DNA of 64,000 nucleotides from Stigmatella ashevillena. Its GTDB lineage: Bacteria; Myxococcota; Myxococcia; Myxococcales; Myxococcaceae. The stretch lies in assembly GCF_028368975.1 (NCBI RefSeq), contig NZ_JAQNDM010000002.1:4644425-4708424 (forward strand). Reading direction: 5' to 3'. The notes beneath the pieces are model-generated. The model was not told the origin of the DNA and searched no databases. It worked only from the letters and a program-made list of their open reading frames with translations. Within the stretch, counting starts at the first letter, position 1. The number at the start of each line of letters is the position of its first letter. Below are positions 54,253 through 62,557 of this stretch, piece by piece. Made by a program: the position numbers and the translations under genes.

Positions 54253-55206
54253 TCAAGGCGAGGGCGTGCTCCGGGTGGTGCGGGTCAATGCCCTGACCCA
54301 AGCCTTCATCTGGCTGAGCCCTCGGTCCCACGCCCCCAGTTGCGCGAGGGCCTCGCGCTCCGTGTAGAAGACTGTATAGCTGATCACCATGGCGAGACCG
54401 AACGTCATCAGTCCCATGACCAGGGCGATCTGCAAGTGGATGAGTGCGCCGAGCACCATCATCGGTCGCCGGGCCGGATCCTTCCAGATGAGGCATGGGA
54501 ACGCGATCTGGAAGAAGACCGTGACGTATGTGGCGAGCGCGAGCACCGTGGGCCAGTGACTTGCCCAATCCTTGACGAAAGGCAGCGTGTACTCGTCCGT
54601 TGAGAGGACGTAGTAAAGCGCCTGCCCCTCGGGCCACAACGTTCCGCTCCATTTCGTCAGGCCCGCCGTCGCGTACATCACGCACAACTGGATGCGCAGG
54701 CAGAGAAAGCCCAGATTGCGAACCACGTGCGCCCCCGCCGTGGGATGCGGGGCCGCCCAGGCACACACCGCCAGATACACGAGGAACTGAGACATCAGGT
54801 TGTCGCCACCATCGGCCAAGGCATGCGCCTTGAGCTGCAAGACATGGTGCAACCCCATGATGAGCAAGGAAAGCAGCCTCGGTGCCTTGCCCAACAGGCC
54901 GAGCACCAGCGCGAGCAGGTAGGCGGTGATGAACCAGCGGTAGAAGGGAGCCAGCGCGGGCCGCGACAGCAGATCCAGGTCGAAGAGGAGCCGGTACTCA
55001 CGTGCCTGGGCGATGGGAAGCGCATACGCGCCGGGCCCCCATATCTGATCGGCGGCCGGCAACATCGCCCCCATGGACAGCAGGCACCAGAGGTACACGA
55101 GCCGACGCACGAGCCGCTCAGCGCCCGCATACAGCGGCGCGGAAGCGAGCTGTAAAGCCCACCGCTCATAGGCCTGGGTCATCGATTGGAGGCCGAGGCC
55201 CGTCAT
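54253..55206 (-). CDS. HTTM-domain membrane protein (SdpB-like)
   Basis: 317 aa with six to seven hydrophobic helices. It resembles HTTM proteins (distant vitamin-K-dependent gamma-carboxylase relatives, including SdpB): RRLVYLWCLLSMGAMLPAAD, then APFYRWFITAYLLALVLGLL, and LCVMYATAGLTKWSGTLWPE with GQALYYVLS. The ATG overlaps the stop of the DUF5819-like gene (ATGA). It is the last gene of the 54253-60641 operon. In Bacillus, SdpA plus SdpB mature the SdpC toxin; a related membrane step is inferred here. Confidence 0.82.
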   Translation of the reverse strand: MTGLGLQSMTQAYERWALQLASAPLYAGAERLVRRLVYLWCLLSMGAMLPAADQIWGPGAYALPIAQAREYRLLFDLDLLSRPALAPFYRWFITAYLLALVLGLLGKAPRLLSLLIMGLHHVLQLKAHALADGGDNLMSQFLVYLAVCAWAAPHPTAGAHVVRNLGFLCLRIQLCVMYATAGLTKWSGTLWPEGQALYYVLSTDEYTLPFVKDWASHWPTVLALATYVTVFFQIAFPCLIWKDPARRPMMVLGALIHLQIALVMGLMTFGLAMVISYTVFYTEREALAQLGAWDRGLSQMKAWVRALTRTTRSTPSP

Positions 55207-55862
55207 GGCGCGCGATCCTGGCTTGGCGCGGTGACCGGAATCTCAAATGGATCAAAGGTGTAGTGGCTGGGAGGCACCTGCACGCCCGCCGCTCGCTGAG
55301 TGGGAGAAGGGATGTTCATCAGCGCCAGCTTGAACTGCGCGGCGGTCAGGGGCTGGGGCGCCGCGCGGAACTCCGCGTCACAGCGGTCGCGCGTGTACCG
55401 AAGCGCGGCCAAGTAAATGGGGCGCGTGCGCAGCAGCCCGTCCCGGTTGAGCACGCATGCCTCGTCTCCCTTGGCGCAGGGCTGCTCACGGGCTGTCTTG
55501 GCCGCCTCCTGCGCCAAGCCCAACGCGAAGGAGATGGGGATGCGCAGCAGCCTGCCGTGGTGCGTAACGCGCAGGCGGTAGTGCGACTCGAGCAGCTCAT
55601 CGACCGGGCTGCGCCAGTCCGTCCAGCCGTCCACACCCAGCCGGCACCGGTAGAGGAACTTCTTGCTGTACGTCCCTGGGTCCGGAGAGAAGAGCCGCCA
55701 TTTCTGGAAGAAGAGCGGACCGACGTAGAAGTCGGCTGCGGCGCCGAACCGCTCCCGGATGGGATTGGGATTGCTGATGCTGATCACGATCGCCGCCCAG
55801 TGCAGGCACAGCACGACCAACCCCGCGGTGACCCAGGCGAGGGTGGTCCGCGGGTTCTTCAT
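55203..55862 (-). CDS. DUF5819/SdpA-like membrane-anchored protein
   Basis: 219 aa. One N-terminal transmembrane helix (AWVTAGLVVLCLHWAAIVIS) is followed by the hallmark FYVGPLFFQKWRLFSPDPGT seen in SdpA/DUF5819 proteins, then a soluble extracytoplasmic part with a Cys pair (EQPCAKGDEACVLNRDGLL). It starts in an ATGA overlap with the HExxH gene upstream and ends in an ATGA overlap with the HTTM gene. SdpA-SdpB pairs act together at the membrane, so these two are taken as one functional unit. Confidence 0.75.
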   Translation of the reverse strand: MKNPRTTLAWVTAGLVVLCLHWAAIVISISNPNPIRERFGAAADFYVGPLFFQKWRLFSPDPGTYSKKFLYRCRLGVDGWTDWRSPVDELLESHYRLRVTHHGRLLRIPISFALGLAQEAAKTAREQPCAKGDEACVLNRDGLLRTRPIYLAALRYTRDRCDAEFRAAPQPLTAAQFKLALMNIPSPTQRAAGVQVPPSHYTFDPFEIPVTAPSQDRAP

Positions 55863-57022
55863 GGGCGGTGCGCATCCATCCACTGGAGTTGCTCCATCAC
55901 GTAAGGACTGACGTGGTGGCGCACCGGCTCCAGAGGTCCCAGGATGCCTCGCGCGAAACCCTCCGCGGCCCGGGCCCGGTGCTCGGCCAAGGCCTCAGCC
56001 GGGAACACCTGCTCCGCCTTTGGCAAGTGCCACAACCGCGACAGGCCGTACCACACGAAGCTCGCGTGCAGGTACGTGTGGAGCGTCAACCGTCCCCCCG
56101 TCCAGGGAGAGACGAGCAGCGTGCCCCGCACCCGCTCCCAATCCTGGACGATGGGGGCTTCCAGCTCGCACATATAGAGGAAGGCGTGGATGGACTCATG
56201 GATGAGAGAGCCCGTGAGTGCCGTCACGTCGATGTGCGACAGCTGTGGGTTCACCAGCGTCACCCGTCCAATGAAGGCACGCGACGAGACGGAGGTATAG
56301 AGATGGGCGTTCACATCATCCCGCCGCGGCATGATGACGCGCGCCATCTGGAGGACGAAGCCATGGAGTGCCGGGCCGAGTTGGGACAGCGCATCCAGCG
56401 CGCCCGTGAGCCGACCGACCACATCCCCCCGCTCGGCCGGGGAGAGTTCGGCCACCGGGCCGATCTGCACGGGGCGGTATGATGCGCTGGGAATGGGGCG
56501 CCGCGCATAGGGGCTGAAGAAGTCCACCGGGATGGTTCCATGCCCCCTCCACGCCTCATAGGGGGCCTCAGGCGTCCACGTGCCAGGCTTCAGAGAAGCC
56601 GCCACGGGGGAGGACCGAGGGCCTGCGGGGAAGTAGACATCCCCGAGCGCGGACCACGTGGCCTCGGAGAGGGGGTAGTCGGCGTCGGCACGCGCCCGCT
56701 CGGCGTGGAGCCAGGACTCCAGGGCTGGGAGCAATCCCTGGGTCTGCTCACTGCGCGCCTCGGTGAGCAGGAAGTACACCTCGGGGGAGCTGAGGATGCG
56801 CAAGAGCGCCGCATCCGGCAACTCCTTCACCTCTTGGAGGAGGCGTGCGGCCTCCTGCGCGCGCCCGAAGAGGGCACCGTTCTCCTTCACCGAGGCGTTC
56901 AGATCATTGGCCACGCGCGCCAGGAATCGCTGGTTGATGAGGGCTGGCAGGCGCGTGGGTTTCCAGTCGAAGACGGAAGACAGCTCCAAGACGGGGCCCG
57001 CAGGGGTAGGAGCGGAGCTCAC
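55859..57022 (-). CDS. HExxH-type putative peptide beta-hydroxylase, copy 2
   Basis: 387 aa from GTG 57022, which overlaps the stop of the metallo-beta-lactamase-fold gene (GTGA). The metal motif is HESIH (residues 275-279). Downstream come LLVSPWTGGRLT and YLHASFVWYGLSRLWHLP, where a further His may complete the site. The architecture matches proteins annotated as HExxH putative peptide-modification enzymes, some of which I recall as alpha-ketoglutarate-dependent beta-hydroxylases of ribosomal peptides. It shares WSALGDVYFPA, DFFSPYARRPI and the HExxH block with copy 1, so the two are paralogues. Confidence 0.8.
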   Translation of the reverse strand: MSSAPTPAGPVLELSSVFDWKPTRLPALINQRFLARVANDLNASVKENGALFGRAQEAARLLQEVKELPDAALLRILSSPEVYFLLTEARSEQTQGLLPALESWLHAERARADADYPLSEATWSALGDVYFPAGPRSSPVAASLKPGTWTPEAPYEAWRGHGTIPVDFFSPYARRPIPSASYRPVQIGPVAELSPAERGDVVGRLTGALDALSQLGPALHGFVLQMARVIMPRRDDVNAHLYTSVSSRAFIGRVTLVNPQLSHIDVTALTGSLIHESIHAFLYMCELEAPIVQDWERVRGTLLVSPWTGGRLTLHTYLHASFVWYGLSRLWHLPKAEQVFPAEALAEHRARAAEGFARGILGPLEPVRHHVSPYVMEQLQWMDAHRP

Positions 57023-58509
57023 GCGCGAACCCCCTGCATCGGGTGAAGGACCAACAGAGGCAACCCCACGTTCCGCGAAAGCTGGCTCAACCGCTGGCAC
57101 CACTGAAGATGGGCCTCCTTGTGGCGAGAAGCCTCCACATCCCCGAGCGTCGCAGGCGCCTGTTGCTCCAGATCATCGAATGTCAGGTCCATCCGCCGAG
57201 CGCCATCGAAGATGAACTCGGCATAGGGCATCAGGATGCGCGGGCGCAGCACCCGCGCCCACCGCTCCGCGTCCCCGGTGTTCGGGTGGTAGCGCATCAG
57301 GTCCGGCCGATCCTGCAACTCGTTGGAGAAGTAGCGATAGCCTGGGGCGTTGTACGGCGGAGCGTGGTGCTGATCCGATGCGCCAAAGAGAAACAAGTCC
57401 AGCGGACCCCATTCGGCCACGCGAGCCACCGTCGCCTCCATGTCCCCGAGTTCGTCACGCCACGCGTCCACGGTGCCGTAGAGGCGGCGGCCTCCGAACT
57501 CGATGTGGTACGTCAGTCCATCGAAGTGCGAGCCCAGCCCGAAGGGCTCACCGTAGAAGGGCGCGAACCGCAAGCGCAACCCTCCCACGCGCACCTCTTC
57601 CCAGGGATCGCACTCTCTCACGTCGGTGAAGCCCAGGTGCCGCAGGTAACGGGCGACCGAAGGGTTGATGAACGACTCCTGCTGATTCCGGGGCACCAGA
57701 AACGGCGTCTGGCGCGGCAGCCGGACGAGCGTCTGGAAGTGCAAGTGGTCCCAATGGTGGTGGCTGATGACAAACGCCGTTGCCCGGGAAATCACGGGGA
57801 AGAAGGGCCGCGTTGTCCCGGAGAGCTGCTCGTTCGACGGGAAGCCGATGGGATCGATCACCACCAGTTCCTCGCCGTGCCGCAACGCCAGGGACGAGTG
57901 CCCCAGAAAGAGGAGCTCGGGCAGATCTCCCACGCAGAACGAAGGCAGCGGCGCGGCCTCCAGCGCGCCGCCGTGCGCCAGTTGCCGGAGAAGGAACTTG
58001 CCCGGCTCATCACCGCGCAGGCTTTGAACGAGCTGCTCGAATGTCAGCTCACCATTCAGCAGAGGCATCAACTTGAACAGGGTCTCCAGTTGCTCACCTT
58101 CCAGTGTCAACGTCAGGCTCTGCCCAGGCGTATCAAAGACGAGCTGCCAACGCCGATTCTCGAAGGGAGAGCCCTTCTCCATGCGGGAGGTGTTGCGCAA
58201 GTACCAGCGGTCGCCGGGCTCCGCGTGGAATTCGTAGAGGCGCGTGAGCTCCGGGGCCTGCGCCAAGGCCTGATGGACTTCACGGGTGGTTGGAAACGGT
58301 CGGCCAATGCCATCCAGCAGCGTGCGAAGCCGCTGCGCCTCGGCCATGGTTCCGGGATGGAAGTAGACAGACTGTGCCGAGGCCGCATGCCGGGGGCCTC
58401 CCTCCAGCCAGCGCCTGCCCGTGCTCGGATCCAGCGGCATGGTGGCTGCGGCATCCTCCTCCGGAACCAGGACCCACCACAGGGGTTTGAGACGAACACC
58501 ATGCGTCAT
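57019..58509 (-). CDS. Metallo-beta-lactamase-fold enzyme with winged-helix-like N-terminal domain
   Basis: 496 aa. The C-terminal two thirds (about 195-490) is a UlaG/RomA-like metallo-beta-lactamase fold: ELLFLGHSSLALRHGEELVV, H250-x-H-x-D-H255 (SHHHWDHLH), then YGTVDAWRDELGDM and LFLFGASDQHHAPPYN. The N-terminal part includes a winged-helix-like block (about 135-185, LETLFKLMPLLNGELTFEQL, then FLLRQLAHGGALE) reminiscent of RiPP recognition elements. Encoded between the two HExxH enzymes. A hydrolase or processing role on a peptide intermediate is inferred. Confidence 0.8.
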   Translation of the reverse strand: MTHGVRLKPLWWVLVPEEDAAATMPLDPSTGRRWLEGGPRHAASAQSVYFHPGTMAEAQRLRTLLDGIGRPFPTTREVHQALAQAPELTRLYEFHAEPGDRWYLRNTSRMEKGSPFENRRWQLVFDTPGQSLTLTLEGEQLETLFKLMPLLNGELTFEQLVQSLRGDEPGKFLLRQLAHGGALEAAPLPSFCVGDLPELLFLGHSSLALRHGEELVVIDPIGFPSNEQLSGTTRPFFPVISRATAFVISHHHWDHLHFQTLVRLPRQTPFLVPRNQQESFINPSVARYLRHLGFTDVRECDPWEEVRVGGLRLRFAPFYGEPFGLGSHFDGLTYHIEFGGRRLYGTVDAWRDELGDMEATVARVAEWGPLDLFLFGASDQHHAPPYNAPGYRYFSNELQDRPDLMRYHPNTGDAERWARVLRPRILMPYAEFIFDGARRMDLTFDDLEQQAPATLGDVEASRHKEAHLQWCQRLSQLSRNVGLPLLVLHPMQGVRA

Positions 58510-58531
58510 GGGGCCTCCCGGTAGCCGCTGC

Positions 58532-59671
58532 TCATACCGCCTGCATCACATCGGCCTCCATGGCCTCGAGCTGCTCGTAGGCGCGGGGCTGGAGGTAGCG
58601 TCGGCAGGGCTCAAGGCACTGGGACATTCGCCGCTCGCGGAAGCCCTGCACGGCCTGATCCACATAGTACTGGAGGTGCTTGCTGGAAAAGTACCGGGAG
58701 GCCAGGGGCAGCCGGAAGAAATGGAAGATGGCATAGAACACGATGGTCCCATGCACGAAGGCCACCAGATTGATGCTGTTGCCCGTCCACGGCGAGAGCA
58801 AGCGCGCCTGATCGGCGGCCTGCGCATCATGGATCAGCGAATTCTCCTCCTCCACCTTGTACAAGTGGTTGTGGATGGCTTCATGGACAATGGACTGCGC
58901 CACGTTGGTCGAATCGATGTAGTCGAACTGAACGTTGAAGATGTTCGACCGGCCAATATGGACACGCGAGGAAGAGCCCTTGAAGGAGGTGGGATAGAAG
59001 TCGGCGTGCGTCTGCTTCCGGGGAATCAGCACACTCACGGTCTGGTGGACGAAATCGTAGGCCGCGGGGCTGACCTCTCGGATGCCGTCCATGGCCTCCT
59101 CCGTCTTGGCGCACACGCTGCGATGCTCCTCGGGAGTGAATGGCTCCGCAGGCCCGTAAGGCTTGGGCCGGAAGCTGTTCTTCTCCAGGTCGCGCGTGGC
59201 TCGGGGGCTCAAGAAGTCCAGGACGATCTGCCCATGAAGTCGTGTCGCGTGGTAGGGGCGCTCCGCGCTCCCCCTGGGTCCCGTCTTTGCGGGACAGTAC
59301 AGGTCTCCCAGGGCCGACCAGATGTTCTCGCGCAAGGGCGCGCTCGGATCGAGACGCTGCCGTTCCGCCTCGATGCTGGCCCACATGTACTTCTTGAATG
59401 GCAGCAAGCCGTCCACCGAGACCCGGGAGAGCTGGTAACAGGTCTCTGGAGCGCGCACCAGGCGCAGGAACTCCTTGTCCGGCAGCTCCCGAAAACGGGA
59501 GCGGAGCCGCGCCATGTCCAGTTCCGGGTCCCCCGCGCCGCTCTCGTCCTGGGTGGCCAGCACGCCGTTGAGCCTTCCTGACAACCGCTGAAGGTATCTC
59601 CGGTTCAGCGCGGCCAAGGCCGCCTGAGCTTCCTCGCGCTTCTGCCACTGGAACAGTGTGATGAGGTCCAC
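58532..59671 (-). CDS. HExxH-type putative peptide beta-hydroxylase, copy 1
   Basis: 379 aa from GTG 59671, which follows the DUF6817-type stop by one base and has GGAGG at ideal distance; ATG 59716 is the alternative. The metal motif is HEAIH (residues 263-267), preceded by RVHIGRSNIFNVQFDYIDST and followed by LLSPWTGNSINLVAFVHG. It is a paralogue of the gene at 55859-57022 (about one residue in three alike over the core by eye). Both likely bind iron and may hydroxylate side chains of a ribosomal peptide. Confidence 0.82.
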   Translation of the reverse strand: MDLITLFQWQKREEAQAALAALNRRYLQRLSGRLNGVLATQDESGAGDPELDMARLRSRFRELPDKEFLRLVRAPETCYQLSRVSVDGLLPFKKYMWASIEAERQRLDPSAPLRENIWSALGDLYCPAKTGPRGSAERPYHATRLHGQIVLDFLSPRATRDLEKNSFRPKPYGPAEPFTPEEHRSVCAKTEEAMDGIREVSPAAYDFVHQTVSVLIPRKQTHADFYPTSFKGSSSRVHIGRSNIFNVQFDYIDSTNVAQSIVHEAIHNHLYKVEEENSLIHDAQAADQARLLSPWTGNSINLVAFVHGTIVFYAIFHFFRLPLASRYFSSKHLQYYVDQAVQGFRERRMSQCLEPCRRYLQPRAYEQLEAMEADVMQAV

Positions 59672-59672
59672 C

Positions 59673-60254
59673 TCAGCCTCCGGAGGGCTGCCTGGCGGCA
59701 GCGTCCCCGAAACCATACGCCACCTCCAGCGCGGCGCATGCCCGGGCGTCCAAGTGCCTGCGCAAGGCCGAGAACTCCTGGCGCCGTGCGTAACGCCTCT
59801 CGATCGGAACGCGCAGGTGCTGCTCAAGCCAGTTCGCCACGGCCAGATGGTACAGGTCCAGCAACTGTGCGCTGCTCAGCGGGAGGGATTCTCTCGTCCG
59901 CCAGCAGCACACGGAGAAACCCTCGCTCCGGCCGAGATTCTCATAGAGCGAGTCCCGGACCATGGCACCGAAGAGATAGCTGAGCTGCTCGGCCTCCTCG
60001 CCGATCAGCGCGCGCACCTCGTCACGCAGGCTCAGCGGGACGCTCGCGTGAGGGTAGGTCTCGGTGCCATAAACCGAGTGGAAGAGGCCCGCGTTGCACA
60101 GGGCCGCACGCCCCCCCCACGCGTGGAGCAACTCGTAGGTACCCAGCAGGTGACGCAGGAGGCTCGACCGCGAGTGGCCTGACTGGTGCGCCCCGTGCTG
60201 CCCCAGAAAGGCAATCTTTGCCGCGAAGAGCTGATTCGAGCCGGGTGGAGCCAT
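59673..60254 (-). CDS. DUF6817-like (HD-type) protein
   Basis: 193 aa from ATG 60254; a GTG one codon upstream is possible. His/Asp-rich motifs resemble the DUF6817/HD-like family: FLGQHGAHQSGHSRSSLLRH, then LLGTYELLHAWGGRAALCNA and GLFHSVYGTETYP. The pattern of paired His residues fits a metal-binding HD-like hydrolase or oxygenase fold. Cytosolic. Second in the operon, 27 bp after the CSSCH gene, and its stop overlaps the ribosome site of the first HExxH gene. Members of this family often travel with biosynthetic genes, but the activity is unknown. Confidence 0.72.
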   Translation of the reverse strand: MAPPGSNQLFAAKIAFLGQHGAHQSGHSRSSLLRHLLGTYELLHAWGGRAALCNAGLFHSVYGTETYPHASVPLSLRDEVRALIGEEAEQLSYLFGAMVRDSLYENLGRSEGFSVCCWRTRESLPLSSAQLLDLYHLAVANWLEQHLRVPIERRYARRQEFSALRRHLDARACAALEVAYGFGDAAARQPSGG

Positions 60255-60281
60255 CACCGGAGCGCTTTCGTCAACGGGGCA

Positions 60282-60641
60282 TCAGGTCTTGGTGGGCACC
60301 GCGGGTGCAACGGGCCCCACCGGGTGGTTCGAGGGAACTTGAGCGGGCTTGACCATCCCGGGGTGACACGAACTGCAAACACCGGGAGAGGGGAAGTCCG
60401 GGTCGGACAACTCGCCATACAGTTGGCTCAGGACAGGGGTGGCCTGATTGGAGTCCAAGGCTTGCCGCAGATCCTGCACCAAGGCCGCCTCATCCATCTG
60501 TGCATTCTGGGTGCTCAGTTCGCCGATGAGCTCATGGGTACGCTTCTCGTCGAGCGAGTTGGCATAGGAGATGGCCGCGTCGTGTGTATACAGGCCAGTT
60601 CCGAGCAGCAGGCTAACCAAGAGCATTTTGGTGGTGGGCAT
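60282..60641 (-). CDS. Small exported CSSCH protein, candidate substrate of the operon
   Basis: 119 aa with GAGGA before ATG 60641. An N-terminal signal-like segment (TKMLLVSLLLGTGLYTHDAA) is followed by an acidic helical middle (about 30-80). The C-terminal part contains C89-S-S-C92-H93 and a Pro/Val-rich tail (MVKPAQVPSNHPVGPVAPAV). It is the first gene of the 60641-54253 run. It could be the precursor peptide (signal or leader plus modifiable tail) or a small c-type cytochrome, since CSSCH is also a haem-binding motif. Confidence 0.7.
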   Translation of the reverse strand: MPTTKMLLVSLLLGTGLYTHDAAISYANSLDEKRTHELIGELSTQNAQMDEAALVQDLRQALDSNQATPVLSQLYGELSDPDFPSPGVCSSCHPGMVKPAQVPSNHPVGPVAPAVPTKT

Positions 60642-60823
60642 CGGTCATCCTCGGTCACAGGGACTCCGGCAAGCGACTCTTCGCTGCAATGCCGGACGCG
60701 TCCAGGTAAATGGGCTAATTCGCGGTTAGTTAGTTTTAACTTGAAGCAATGTTCATCCCAAGTCAACCAAAAGAAGGGGCTCTACTGCCCTGACACGGTG
60801 AAGATCCGCCATCACATGGGGGC

Positions 60824-62521
60824 TCACGGCTGGGTAAGCCGCAGCGGCTGGCGTTCCAGCGCCCTTGTGAAGCCATCTTGCCGCGAGTCCCCCACGCACA
60901 CCGGCAAGCCCTCCAGCACGCCGCAGCGAGCACCCGCCTGGAGAAAGAGCGTGAGGTGCTCGGGCTTCACCACGTACACCGTCTCGGCATCCACTCCGCC
61001 AGCGGGCAGGGCAGCCCGGCAATCCTCCACCGCCTGGGGGGGGACTCGGGCCGCATTCCCACTGTTGAAGGTGAGCCCCTCCCGATACGCCAGATAGGAC
61101 AGCTTGTTCACCACGTGCTCGTCATAGCGGCACAGCCACTGAATCTGCGGCGGGAAGAGGGCGAGGTGACGGTAGTGCCCCTTCATCTCCTTCCACTCGG
61201 GAGCCTGGAGCCGGTGGAACGCCACGGGCCAGCGCAGGGAACTCCGGTCGGCGCGCCACTCAGAAGCTTGCACCGCCAGGGCCAGCCCCAACCCCACGCC
61301 GCTCACCCAGGGCCGGTCACGCCACAGCCTCACCACCAAGAGCAGGGCCCCTCCCACCAGCAGGTAGTGCAGCGGCCAGATGAACCGCCCTGACGCGCGG
61401 AACGCCGCCGTCTGCGCGGCGAACGGTGCATAGAGCGCGCTCAGGTCCACCACCTGTCGGCCCTGCCAGGCCACCCGCCAGGACAGCGCATACACCGCCA
61501 TCAGCAGCACCACCGCCAGCACTGGCAACCCCCGCCGCCAGGAGAGCTCTCGCGCCACCCGCCAGCGCGCCGCTACGCTGGCCACGGCCAAGACGCCCAG
61601 GAGCATCGCCCCCAGCCCCAGGTAGCCAAACCCCTCTCCCTGCCGGGGCCTCGCGGGCAGATCCGGCATCACCCGGGACCAGCCCATGGGGTTGACCAGC
61701 GTCACCAGGTCCGACGAGAAGTCACCAAACCCTTCCGCGCCCAACCCAGGCCCTCCGAGGTACCCGAAGAGCAGGAAGAGGAGGCCATCCAGCAGGACGA
61801 TGCCCCCCACCGCGGCCAGGGCGCGCCCCCAGCCAAGCCGCTGGCCTCGCGCCAGCCTCACCGCCAGCGCCGCCGTCAGCGGCAGGAGCATCGCGACCCA
61901 GTAGGGGTGAACCCCCGCGCCCACGCCGTTGAAGAGCGCCGCCAGGGCCAGGCTTCGCCCTGCGGTGCGCTCATCCGGAACGTCCCGCAGGTTGAGCCAG
62001 AGCATCGCCAGGAGCAGCCAGTGCGCGCACAAGGCGGGGTGGCCAAAACGGGCCGCCAGGACCGGGGCCAGGGCCAGCAGCACGCCTCCCAGCACCCGGG
62101 GCACCGCGCGGGGCGACGCCACCGCCACCAGCCGGGAGCCGAAATACCCCATCAGCGCGTAGCACAGCGCCAGCCACGCGCCGGTGTACTGGAAGTCCAC
62201 CGGCAACCACCCCGAGAAGGGCTTGAGCCCCACCGCCACCCAGGGGATGCCATCCGTGAGTGACACCCGCGTTCCATAAGGATGAAAGAGATTGGGCATG
62301 TCGCCCAGGGGCAACCCCCAAGGGGCCTGACGCAGGAAGAGCCAGCCAAAGAGGTTCATGGCCCAATCCCCCTGCGTCAGCCAATCGATGCGCGTGGGCG
62401 GGAGCACCGCCCCACCGCCCAGCCACAGGAACCACCCCAGCCCGCCCAGGGCGGCGAGCCACTCGGGCAGGCGGTCGAGCAACGCGGAGCCTTCGTCACG
62501 GCGTACGGACTTCGGGAGCAT
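60824..62521 (-). CDS. Polytopic membrane protein (DUF6311-like)
   Basis: 565 aa with about 11 transmembrane helices. The first large loop contains TQGDWAMNLFGWLFLRQAPW, then GLPLGDMPNLFHPYGTRVSL, the style of glycosyltransferase-C/PMT-like DUF6311 membrane proteins. A C-terminal soluble domain (about 440-565) includes two Cys pairs (ARCGVLEGLPVCVGDSR). A lipid-linked sugar transferase role is possible, but no catalytic residue is certain. It starts 36 bp after the pirin gene ends, on the same strand. Upstream in-frame ATG at 62548 is less likely. Confidence 0.78.
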   Translation of the reverse strand: MLPKSVRRDEGSALLDRLPEWLAALGGLGWFLWLGGGAVLPPTRIDWLTQGDWAMNLFGWLFLRQAPWGLPLGDMPNLFHPYGTRVSLTDGIPWVAVGLKPFSGWLPVDFQYTGAWLALCYALMGYFGSRLVAVASPRAVPRVLGGVLLALAPVLAARFGHPALCAHWLLLAMLWLNLRDVPDERTAGRSLALAALFNGVGAGVHPYWVAMLLPLTAALAVRLARGQRLGWGRALAAVGGIVLLDGLLFLLFGYLGGPGLGAEGFGDFSSDLVTLVNPMGWSRVMPDLPARPRQGEGFGYLGLGAMLLGVLAVASVAARWRVARELSWRRGLPVLAVVLLMAVYALSWRVAWQGRQVVDLSALYAPFAAQTAAFRASGRFIWPLHYLLVGGALLLVVRLWRDRPWVSGVGLGLALAVQASEWRADRSSLRWPVAFHRLQAPEWKEMKGHYRHLALFPPQIQWLCRYDEHVVNKLSYLAYREGLTFNSGNAARVPPQAVEDCRAALPAGGVDAETVYVVKPEHLTLFLQAGARCGVLEGLPVCVGDSRQDGFTRALERQPLRLTQP

Positions 62522-62557
62522 GGCACCTCGTCCGGCACGAGAGCCCAATCTCCGCGC

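Noticed and set aside
60282-60641. Firm call as cytochrome c
   Set aside because: Only one CxxCH, no distal Met/His context and no cytochrome-like fold pattern; left open as an alternative.
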